Part shown: one piece after another, positions 56,221 through 64,000 of the stretch
Position numbering within the stretch: position 1 is the stretch's first letter
Layout: every line of letters begins with the position of its first letter
Notes under the pieces: generated by a model
What the model saw: only the letters and a program-made list of their open reading frames with translations
What the model was told of the DNA's origin: nothing
Databases searched by the model: none
NCBI GenBank assembly: GCA_030035585.1
Contig: CM057462.1
Location: forward strand, 97,485,234-97,549,233
Direction: 5' to 3'
Source: Dugong dugon
Lineage: Eukaryota > Chordata > Mammalia > Sirenia > Dugongidae
DNA length: 64,000 nucleotides
Position numbers and translations under genes: made by a program

Positions 56221-56802
56221 TGTTTTAGCTTGGGTTCTCTAGAGAAGCAAAACCAATGAAGTGTGTATGTACGTGTATATACGTATATATGGAGAGAGAC
56301 AGAGAGAGAGAGAGACAGAGATTTATCTCAAGGAAACAGCTCATGTGGCTGTAGAGGCTAGCAAGTCCCAAGTCTATGAGTTAGGCATCACACATCAGGC
56401 TGGAGGCTTCTCCTGACTCACTTGGCTATAGGAGTTGACGAACTCAAGATCCATAGGTCGGGGGCAGGCTACTGGCTCATGGCTGTGAAGGCTGACAAAT
56501 CCAAGATCAGCAGGTAAAATGGAAGGCTGCTGGCCCAAGTCTCAAAACCAGAGGTCAGATGCCGATAAGCTGAATGCAGGATCCAGAGCACAGCAAAAGC
56601 CACCAAGCTTTGTCAGAAAGTCCACAAAAATTGGATTCAGGCCAAACCCCCAAGGAAATTCCCTTTCAACTGATTGGCTATTCATAGCAGATCTCATCAT
56701 GGAGGTTATCACGGCACTGCACTACTGCTGAACTACATCATAACTGCCAAATCACTGAGACTCACTGCCCAGCCAAGTTGACACACAACCTCAGTGATCA
56801 CG
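56221..56802 (-). repeat. Inverted LTR of a related subfamily
   Basis: Read on the minus strand it starts cgtgatcactgaggttgtgt and ends tctagagaacccaagctaaa then aca, a complete LTR. It differs from the provirus LTRs at many shared sites, for example 'gtttggcctgaatccaattt' where they have 'tgcatccaatata', so it is a separate subfamily rather than an inversion of this provirus's own LTR. It faces the 5' LTR across the TA tract, making an imperfect palindrome of over 1 kb. Confidence 0.9.
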
Positions 56803-56815
56803 CCAGCCTAAGACA

Positions 56816-56832
56816 TTTGGTACCAGGAGTGG
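56816..56832 (+). other. Primer-binding site (tRNA-Leu type)
   Basis: TTTGGTACCAGGAGTGG lies immediately after the LTR end. ERV-L and MaLR elements are known for a tRNA-Leu primer with this TGGTACCAGGAGTGG form. Confidence 0.88.
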
Positions 56833-56859
56833 TTCTAGAGAAACAAAATTGTAAGGATG

Positions 56860-59200
56860 AATTTTCTAAATTGGTTCTTAAGTTTGATTAGTCTTAAAGA
56901 TGTTGATGACTCTGCTTCCAGTACTGAAGAGGGCACTGTTAATCCATGGCATGAGGTGGCAATAGAAATACACAAAGTGTCAGCACCAATAGATCAAGTA
57001 TTGGTGGCAGGCGAGGCTCTGGGTAATCACATTTGATATTCTCCTACAATTTTGTCAGAATGAGAAGTATAAGAAAGATGATTAGTTGGTCCTCCTTTCA
57101 CTAGAGAAAGTGATGTAAGAAAGAGATGAGCTCAGGGCTTCAAAGTCACAGCTCAAGTGCCACATAAATGACCTCAAAGTTGCCACTTGTGCCCTGAAAG
57201 AAAGCCTTATTTCTTTTATTTATTTATTTATTTTATTGTACTTCAGGTGAAGGTTTACAGAACAAATAGTTTCTCATTAAACAGTAGTACAAATATTGTT
57301 TTATGACATTGCTTAACAACCCCACGACAAGTCAACCTTCTCCCTTCTCGACCTTTTTTTTTTTTGGTGAAAGTATACATAGCTGAAGATATACCATTTC
57401 AAAAAATCTCTACATGCACTGTTCAGTGACATCGACTACGCTCTTCAGTTGTGCTGCTATTCTCACTTTAGGCTGCTATTCTCACTTTAGATGAAGGTTT
57501 ATAGAACAAAATAGTTTCTCATTAAACAGTTAGTACACATGTTACCTTATGACAATGGTTAAGAACCCCACTACATGTCAACACTGTCTTACTCAACCTT
57601 GGGTTCCCTATCACCAGCTTTCCTGTCCCCTTCTTCCTTCTAATCATTGTTCCTGGACTGCTGTGCCTCATTAGTCCCGTTTTGTTATATGGGGCTGTCC
57701 AATCCACAGCTGAACAGTGAACCTCGGGAGTGACTTCACCACTGAGTATCTGGAAGCCATACTTTCAGGGTTTCTCGAGTCCCTTTCAGGCCAGTAAATC
57801 TGGTCCTTTTTTTACGTGTTAGAATTTTGTTCTATATCCTTCTCCAGCCCTGTCCAGAACCCTCTGTTGTGATCCCGGTCACAGCAGTCAGTGGTGGTAG
57901 CTGGGCACCATCTAGCTGTACTGGACTCAGTGTGGCGTAGGCCTTGGTAGTGGTGGTCCATTAGTCCTTTGGACTAATCTTTTCCTTGTATCCTGTTCTC
58001 TTCATTCTCCCTTGCTCCTGAAGGGGTGAGACCAGTGGAGTATCTTAGATGGCTGCTCACAGGCTTTTAAGACCGCAGATGCTACTCGGTAGAATGTAGA
58101 ACATTGTCTTCATAAGCTGTGTTATGCCAATTGAGCTAGATGTTCCCCGAGACCATGGTCCCCACAGCCCTCTGCCCAGCAATTCAGTCCCTCAGGGAGT
58201 TTGGATGTGTCTGTGGAGCTTCCATGACCTTTCCTTGTACAAGTTGTGCTAGAGAAAGCCTTATTTCTTGCAGTAATGGAGGTGATACTGTTGAAAACCA
58301 AACACAGAGTCTTATCTTAAAAGCGGCTGAATTACAACACCGACGAATTCCCAACCTCAAATGGTGTCTGAAGTTAAAGTTAGGGCATTGATTGGGAAGA
58401 AATGGGATCCTGAAACTTGGGATGGGGACATATGGGCAGATAATCAGGAAGCTGTGGACACTGAGCCCCTAACTAAATTCTGTTGAATCACTCCTGCCAA
58501 CAGAACCAGTCCTCTCACTCCCATCTGAAGCAATTACTCCATCTTTGTCTGTTAAGCCACCAGCCCCAGTAAAACCATTAGCCCCTTCACCCCCATCTGA
58601 TGAGACTAACCCAGCTTTTATTGCCTGGGGCAGCATCTGAGTCTTTGCCTGGGGCGTTGCCTGAGGTAGATGCCTTACATGACATTGCCCCAAAAGGTGA
58701 AGTACAAAGTGTGACCCAGGAGGAGGTATGCTACACTACAGGAGAACTGCTTGACTGTTCTAGTATGTACAAACAGAAACCTGGGGAATATGTGTGTGAA
58801 TGGCTATTAAGGGTGTGGGATAATGGTACAAGGAACATAAAGTTGGATCACTCTGAGTTTATTAATATAGGCCCACTAAACAGATTCTTCAGTCAATGTT
58901 TCAGCTTGAGATGTTAGGAAAGTATCTAATAGTTTATTCAGTTGGTTCGCTGAAGCATGGATTATATGGTAGCCTACACTAAATCAAGTTGAAGTACCAG
59001 ACCTGCCATGGTATACTGTAGAAGAAGGTATCCAAAGGCTTAGGAATATTGGCATTTTAGAGTAGATTTATTAGGTTAGACCTACAGAGCTATAAAGCTG
59101 GACATGCACAGCAGCACTCCATCATTAAATGAAAGTGGCATATAAGAGATTGGGCCTGAGCAGGACCTGAAGGCACAAGTAAGTTGCATGAGGCAGTGGC
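56860..59200 (+). pseudogene. ERV-L gag remnant, interrupted by an L1
   Basis: Two blocks, about 56860-57198 and 58270-59200. Short open stretches give gag-like text such as LKAAELQHRRIPNL (near 58317-58360) and YTTGELLDCSSMYKQKPGEY (58732-58791, in the 105-codon frame at 58600-58917). Gag would form the capsid. Stops and frame changes occur throughout, and the end of gag runs almost directly into RNase H. Assigned by position and resemblance to ERV-L gag; no zinc knuckle seen. Confidence 0.65.
57216..58252 (-). mobile_element. Double L1 3' end inserted in gag, 17-bp target duplication
   Basis: Perfect 17-bp direct repeats agaaagccttatttctt (57199-57215 and 58253-58269) bound the insert. On the minus strand it holds the L1 3' terminus twice: at 57216-57355 and again from about 57486 ('tagatgaaggtttatagaac', 'cttatgacaatggttaagaa') through 3' UTR sequence to 58252. 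Between them, 57356-57485 carries a different L1 3'-end type (ttggtgaaagtatacatagc) and a short tandem duplication of gctgctattctcacttta. Confidence 0.93.
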
Positions 59201-59284
59201 CCAAATGCCTACAGTCTCCACTCCTGTCACATTACCTGCTTTCTCCCAGTCTGCACCTATGGCCTCATGAGGAGTTCCTTATGA

Positions 59285-59642
59285 TCAGTTAACTAATGAA
59301 AAGAAAATTTATGCCTGTTTTACAGACAGTTCTGCACGATGTGCAGGCACCACTCGAAAATGGACAGTGCCAGCATTACAGCCTGTTTCTGGGACCTCGC
59401 TGAAGGATAGTGGTGAAGAGGAATCCTTCCAATGGGCACAAGTTCAAGCAGTGCACCTGGTTGTTCACTTTGCTTGGAAGGAGAAATGGCCAGATGTGCG
59501 ACTGTATACACTGATTCATGAGCTGTGGCCAGTGGTTTGGCTGAATGGTCAGGGACTTGGAAGGAACATGACTGGAAAATTGGAGACAAGGAGTACTGGG
59601 AAAAAATACGTGGACAGACCCTCTGAATGGCCAAAGAATTGA
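59285..59642 (+). pseudogene. ERV-L RNase H remnant
   Basis: Begins with FTDSSAR (the first RNase H Asp codon at 59324-59326), then shifts frame to the 91-codon stretch at 59367-59642, which holds SGTSLKDSGEEESFQWAQV and a VHFAWKEKWPDVRLYT block. In retroviral RNase H this region supplies the catalytic Glu and second Asp; the E of the QWAE-type motif reads Q here. It would degrade RNA in the RNA-DNA hybrid. At least one frameshift lies near 59345. Confidence 0.78.
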
Positions 59643-60400
59643 AGATATTTGTGTCTCATGTGAATACTCACAGAAGTGTGACCTCAGCAGAGGAAGATTT
59701 TAACAATCAAGTGGATAGGATGACTTGTTCTGTGGAAACCAGTCATCCTCTTTCCCCAGCCACTCCTGTCATTGCTCAATGGGTTCTTGAACAAAGTGGC
59801 CATGGTTGCAGGGATGGAGGTTATGCATGGCCTCAGCAACATAGACTTCCACTCACCAAGGCCAACATGGCTACAGCCACTGCTGAGTGCCCAATCTTCC
59901 AGCAGCAGAGACCAACACTGAGTCCCCAATATGGCACCATTCCTCAAGGTGATCAGCCAGCAATCTGGTTGCAAGTTGATAACATTGGACCACTTCCTTC
60001 ATGGGAAGGGCAGCATTTAGTTCTTACTGGAATAGAGATTTACCTTCCCTGCATGCAATGCTTCTGCTAAAACCACCATCCGTGAACTTACGGAATGCCT
60101 TATTCACCATCATGGTATCCCACACAGCATTGCCTCAGATCAAGGGACTCACTTCACAACAAATGAAGTGTGGCAATGGGCCCATGCTCATGGAATTCAC
60201 TGGTCTTATCATGCTCCCCATCATCCTGAAGCAGCTGGCTTGATGGAATGATGGAATAGCCTTCTAAACACAATTAGGATGCCAGGTAGGTGGCAATAGC
60301 TTGCAGGGTTGGGGCAGTGTTCTCCAGGAGGATGTATATGCTCTAAACCAGCATCCAATATATAGTACTGTTTTTCTCATACCCAGGATTCATGGGTCCA
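59627..60400 (+). pseudogene. ERV-L integrase remnant
   Basis: The 147-codon frame at 59627-60070 covers the end of RNase H (KIFVSHVNTHRSV), the N-terminal zinc-binding area (one HH pair, CP.. later) and the core's first Asp in VDNIGPLPSWEG (codon 59978-59980). A frameshift follows. In another frame, ASDQGTHF gives the second Asp (60138-60140), and the third acidic residue, Glu, is at 60246-60248, exactly 35 residues on: a complete D,D-35-E triad split over two frames. A tga stop (60249-60251) follows that Glu at once, where a CpG-derived Arg codon would be usual. The enzyme would have joined viral DNA to the host genome; this copy cannot. Confidence 0.88.
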
Positions 60401-60404
60401 GGAA

Positions 60405-60980
60405 TCAGGAGGTGGAAATGTGAGTGGCATCACTCACTATTTTCCCTAGTGACCCTCTCATAAAATTTTTGCTTCCTGTCTCCATGACCCTATGCTCTGT
60501 GGGTCTAGAGGTCTTAGTTCCAAAGGGAAGAATGCTCCTACCAGGAGAGACAACACTGATTCCATTGGATTGGAAGTTAAGAATGCCATCTGGCCACTTT
60601 GGGCTCCTCATGCCTCTGGATTAACAGGTAAAGAAGGGAGTTGCTGTGTTGGCTCGTATGATTGATCTTGATCACCAAAGGGAAATTGTACAGCTATTAC
60701 ATAATGGAAGTAAAGAAGAGTATGTGTTGAATACAGAAGATCCCTTAGGGTGTCTCTTTGTACTACCATGCCCTGTGATTAAAGTCAATGGAAAACTATA
60801 GCAACCCAATTCTGACACGACTACTAACGGCCCAGATCCTTCAGGAATGAGGGTTTGGGTCACCCCACCACCAAAGAACTACGACCAGCTGAGGTGCTTG
60901 CTGAAGGTAAAGGGAATATGGAAGGACTAGTAGAACAAGGTAGTTCTAAATACCAGTTACAACCATGTGAACAGTTGCAA
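60405..60980 (+). pseudogene. dUTPase-like remnant downstream of integrase
   Basis: ERV-L elements are known to carry a dUTPase domain after integrase. Here the frame at 60424-60624 (LLPGETTLIPLDWKLRMPSG) and the following VLARMIDLDHQREI block (about 60645-60690) match the layout of the beta-barrel dUTPase: a PxGxxG-like turn, then the [GV]-I-D-x-x-Y-x-G uracil-binding motif, degraded here (Tyr replaced by His). It is broken by a stop at 'gattaacaggtaaag'. Assignment rests on position and short motifs. Confidence 0.65.
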
Positions 60981-61180
60981 AAATGAGGACTGAAATGTTA
61001 TGAGTATTCTTTTCTTGTATGAGTACATCAAATATTTTTTCTTCACTTATGAAATGTAAGATGTAAATGGGACTAATGCGTTTTTAGTTGTATCATGTAA
61101 GGCGCGAGTGTGACTTTGTAATTGTCTTTAGAGGTTTTGTATAGTTTAAGGAGATGTATACAGGTGCAAAGTTGACAAGG

Positions 61181-61681
61181 TGTGATGGTTAAAGTTGCGT
61201 GTCAACTTTGCTAGACCATGATTTTCTGTGGGTTAGCAGTTATGTAATGATGTAGTTTGGCAGTTATGTAATGATGTAGTTATCCTCCATATTGTGATAT
61301 AATGTAATCATCTCCATGATGTGATCTGATGTGATCAACCAATCAGTTGTAAGGGGAGTTTCCTTGGGGTTGTGACCTGCATCCAATATATATGGATGTT
61401 TTGGCAAAGCTCACTGGCTTTTGCTTTCTCTGGATCCTGCATCCAGCGTGTTATAATCTGACCTCTAGTTCTTAGGACTTGAACCAGCAGCCTACCATAT
61501 TACCTGCTGATCCTGGAATTTGCTGGCCTCCACAGCCCATGAGCTAGCCACCTGCTGCCTCACCTGCCAATCTTTGGTTCCTCAGCCCCTGCAACTAGAG
61601 AAGCCTCCAGCCTGACACCTGACCTATGGACTTGGGGCTTGCCAGCCTCTACAACCGTGTGTGTCATTTCCTTGAGATAAA

Positions 61682-61712
<31 letters not shown>

Positions 61713-61742
61713 GTTTCACTGGTTTTGCTTCTCTTGAATATA
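61181..61742 (+). repeat. 3' LTR of the ERV-L provirus
   Basis: Starts TGTGATGGTTAAAG. CCAAT box at 61339-61343 ('tcaaccaatcagttg'), TATA-like 'atccaatatatatggatg' at 61381-61398, a (CT)n then TATATA stretch, and 'ggttttgcttctctt' near the end. The final ~25 bp differ from the expected end and stop at gaatata before the target duplication ccttc. It is collinear with the 5' LTR throughout. Confidence 0.93.
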
Positions 61743-61848
61743 CCTTCTTCTCAAAATTTATTTCCTCAAGTTCTGGTAGCAAGCACAGAGGCTCAGCAGA
61801 CAAGTATTGGAAAGTAAATGCCAGTCTCCCCTTCCTACAATGCCCCTA

Positions 61849-62291
61849 TGTCTTAGTCTCCTAGGGCTGCCATAACAAAATACCACGAAGTTGGTGGCTT
61901 TAAAGAACAGAAATTTATTTTCTCACAGGTCTGGAGGCTAGAAATCCAAATCCAACTATTGGCCATGTCAATTCCTTCTGAGGGTTTTTGAGAGAGGAGC
62001 TATTCCATGCCTAGCTTGTAGCGGCTGCCAGCAATCTTTGGTGTTACTTTGCTGCTTGTAGGTGTATCTTCACATGTTGTCTTCCCCCTTTGTGTGACAC
62101 TATCTCTGCTTGTTCTGTTTTATAAGATACCATCATATAGGATTCAGGACACACCCTACTCTGGTATGATGTCGTTAACAGACTACATCTGCAAAGAAAA
62201 ACCTTATTTTCTTAAATAAGGTCACGATAACAAGTACAGGGGTTAAGACTTCAATATATCTTTTTTTTGAGGCACAGTTTAATCCGTAACA
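61849..62291 (-). repeat. MaLR (MLT1/MST-like) LTR
   Basis: Antisense LTR: 'tcctagggctgccataacaa', 'ggctttaaagaacagaaatt', 'ggattcaggacacaccctac', 'gaggcacagtttaatccgta'. Near full length. Confidence 0.85.
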
Positions 62292-62556
62292 CTCTCTACT
62301 CAGGCTATTTGCTTAATGGAGCTCCCCAAACCAGGAATGAGGGATCACGCAGCAAGTTCTAACATCCAGGAACTTGTCTCTGCCTACAAAAGAACTCATC
62401 CTATTCTTCATCCTTTTATTTTATTTTATTTTTTCCTCTCTTCCCCTACTAAGGGGACAAGGCTTTGGAAGACAGACTCATCTTTTTTTTTTTTTTTCCC
62501 CACCCAAGTTAAGTTCTTCTTTGAGCTTGAACTTAACCTAGGACGTTTTGGAGTAG

Positions 62557-63189
62557 TGTTATGGATTGAGTTCTGGCCCCCAAAATATGTGTTGTAAATT
62601 CTAACCTCTATTCCTGTGGTTATATTCCCATTTGGGAATGGGTTGTCTTTGTTATGTTAATGAGAGGGGATTAGTATAGAGTGTATCTTGAGCCAAACTC
62701 TTTTGAGATTAAAAAAAAGATTAAATAAGCCCAAAAGCAAAGATGAGGAGGCAAGAAGGGACAGGAAAACTGGAAAAATGGACACAAGGAACACAAGGTG
62801 GAAAGGGAAAGGGGGAGAGTGCTGACACAATGTGGGGATTGCAGTCAATTTCACAAAAAAATGTGTTTGTAAATTTTTGAATGAGACACTAATTTGCACT
62901 GTAAACTTTCACCTAAAGCACAAGAAAATAATAATAATAAAGAGATTAAACAAGTGAGCAGAACAGAGATGGGCAACAGAGATGCCAAGCCACCTGAAGA
63001 TATCCCAGGAGCATAAATTCAAAGAGACAAGGATCTTCCTCCAGAGCCAACATAGAAAGAACATTTCCTCTAGAGCCTTACCCTCAATTCAGACTTTTAG
63101 TCTCCTAAATTGTGAGAAAATAAATTTCTGTTTGTTAAAGCTACCCATTTGTGATATTTCTGTTATGGCTGCACTAGATAACTAAGACA
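62557..63189 (+). repeat. 5' LTR of a MaLR element, split by an L1
   Basis: Starts TGTTATGGATTG and ends ACTAAGACA, followed by a primer-binding site. The left part runs 62557-62709, the right part 62946-63189. The same family as 7347, 31274 and 37428. 'gaaaataaatttctg' gives AATAAA near the end. Confidence 0.9.
62710..62945 (+). mobile_element. L1 3' end inserted in the LTR
   Basis: 'gggggagagtgctgacacaa', 'tcaatttcacaaaaaaatgt', 'ttgcactgtaaactttcacc', then an (AAT)n tail. The agattaaa sequence at both edges suggests a short target duplication. Confidence 0.85.
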
Positions 63190-63192
63190 GAA

Positions 63193-63210
63193 TTTGGTAC
63201 CAGGAGTGGG
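63193..63210 (+). other. Primer-binding site (tRNA-Leu type)
   Basis: TTTGGTACCAGGAGTGGG begins three bases after the LTR end, the same motif as in the provirus at 56816. Confidence 0.88.
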
Positions 63211-63305
63211 GTGCTGCTCTAACAGATACCTAAAATGTAGAAGGGGTTTTGGAATTGGGTGATGGGTAGAGGCTGAAAGAGTTTTAAGATGCTTAATAGT
63301 AAAAG

Positions 63306-63492
63306 CTGTTAGGAGCCTTGGTGGCACAGTGGTTAAGAGCTATGGCGTGCTATGACTGTTAACCAAAAGGTCGGCAGTTCGAATCTACCAGCTGCTCCTT
63401 GGAAACCCTATGGAGCAGTTCTATTCTGTCCTGTAGGGTCACTATGAGTCAAAATCAACTCGATGGTAAAGGGTTTGTTTTTGTTTTTTTGG
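63306..63492 (+). repeat. AfroSINE with exact target duplication
   Basis: Perfect 13-bp repeat ttaatagtaaaag at 63293-63305 and 63493-63505. Head 'gccttggtggcacagtggtt' with a ~16-bp insertion before 'gttaaccaaaaggtcggcag', tail 'gtcactatgagtcaaaatca', T-rich end. Confidence 0.97.
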
Positions 63493-64000
63493 TTAATAGT
63501 AAAAGGCTACATTTCTTTGAAGACATTGTTGGTAGAATTATGGATGTCAAAGGTGATTCTGATGAGGGCTCAGAAGGAAGTGAAGAGAGCTACAGAGAAA
63601 TTCTCTATCTTTTTAAAGGACACATATGGAACCTACAACCACCAGCAGCAGAATGTTGCTAGAAATGTGGGTGTTAAATGTGCTTCTTTAAAAGAAAATA
63701 ATGAACATGTGATTGGACAATGGAAGAAGGGCAATGCTTTTTAAGCAGTAGCAAAGAACTTGTCTGAATTATGTTCAAATGTTTGGTGGAAGGTAGAACT
63801 TGTAACTGACGAACTTGAATATCTGGCTGATGAGATTTCTCAGCAAGATCTTAAAGGGTCCACGTGGTTTCTTCTTGCCACTTATAGTAAAATGCGAGAG
63901 GAAAGAGATGGACTTTTAAAAAATGAACTATGCAAAAAGAAAACAGCCTTAAAGATCTGGAAAATTCTGTTGTACAGACCTAGAATGTTCACCAAGGATA

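Larger units (their letters stand above)
55502..56815 (+). repeat. 5' LTR of the ERV-L provirus, interrupted
   Basis: The plus-strand LTR runs from TGTGACGATTAAGG to about 56046, ending in the ctctctctt region and a TA tract. Its last bases, cagcctaagaca (56804-56815), directly precede the primer-binding site. Between lie the (TA)n core and an inverted LTR. Regulatory landmarks: CCAAT in 'tcacccaatcagtcg' and a TATA-like 'atccaatatatatggatg'. Confidence 0.9.
55502..61742 (+). mobile_element. ERV-L-type provirus, degenerate, exact target duplication
   Basis: 6.2 kb. Both outer ends are flanked by the 5-mer ccttc (55497-55501 and 61743-61747). Order: 5' LTR interrupted by an inverted LTR, primer-binding site, gag remnant with an L1 insertion, RNase H and integrase remnants, dUTPase-like remnant, 3' LTR. 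There is no env, as in known ERV-L, and no recognisable protease or reverse transcriptase. The LTRs differ by roughly a fifth of positions by eye, so the insertion is old. Coding is destroyed by stops and frameshifts. Confidence 0.93.
63190..64000 (+). mobile_element. MaLR internal region, runs off the window
   Basis: After the primer-binding site, 'tgctgctctaacagatacct' and 'ggaattgggtgatgggtaga' match MaLR leader sequence. From about 63520 there are gag-like short frames (87 and 93 codons, overlapping, mutually shifted) with no intact domain. It continues past 64000. An AfroSINE interrupts it at 63306-63492. Confidence 0.75.

Noticed and set aside
1..64000. CRISPR arrays, operons, bacterial or phage systems
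   Set aside because: No regular spaced repeats and no dense coding; the repeat content is clearly mammalian.

Overview
This window reads as nuclear DNA of a placental mammal from Afrotheria, most likely an elephant or a close paenungulate relative. The sequence evidence is about twenty copies of the tRNA-derived AfroSINE, several copies of a BovB-like RTE LINE whose 3' tail matches the SINE tail, and L1 3' ends of a type not seen in primates or rodents. These sit on a pan-mammalian background of MIR, L2, MaLR LTRs, hAT-Charlie and Tigger fossils. Base composition is AT-rich with no CpG island. I found no intact host protein-coding gene and no convincing functional RNA gene. The stretch is best read as intergenic or deep-intronic DNA.

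Layout. 1-5 kb: largely single-copy DNA with a perfect 20-bp-stem hairpin, a SINE dimer, a GC-richer block that may be a conserved regulatory element, and a chimeric SINE with a tRNA-Gly-like head inside a MIR. 5-10.5 kb: two long minus-strand L2 remnants, one split by a Tigger-type element, with a solo LTR nested in an older MaLR LTR between them. 10.5-15 kb: SINEs, MIRs, a MaLR LTR and a single-copy block with a 15-bp AP-1/E-box palindrome. 15-19.5 kb: a probable old ERV-L-like internal region on the minus strand, cut by an RTE with a 316-codon reverse-transcriptase frame. 19.5-38 kb: single-copy DNA with an L1 3' end, many SINEs and two well-delimited solo LTRs. 38-44 kb: a nest of RTE pieces, a small TIR element and an RTE-tailed non-autonomous element inside an older minus-strand L1 5' region. 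46-53.7 kb: L1 3' ends on both strands and four RTE pieces, one keeping the YADD motif. 54-55.5 kb: an L2 piece and single-copy DNA.

55.5-61.7 kb is the main structure: a degenerate ERV-L-type provirus bounded by a matching 5-bp target duplication. It has gag, RNase H, integrase and dUTPase-like remnants but no recognisable reverse transcriptase. Its 5' LTR holds a second, inverted LTR of a related subfamily around a (TA)n core, and a double L1 3' end sits in gag with a 17-bp duplication. From 62.6 kb to the window end there is the 5' LTR, primer-binding site and start of a MaLR element, itself hit by an L1 and an AfroSINE.

No gene network can be described because no host gene is visible. 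The relations that can be read are among mobile elements: RTE presumably supplied the machinery for the AfroSINEs and other RTE-tailed elements, and L1, ERV-L and MaLR elements form nested layers that give a relative timeline. Family names come from recognition of consensus features, not a database search.
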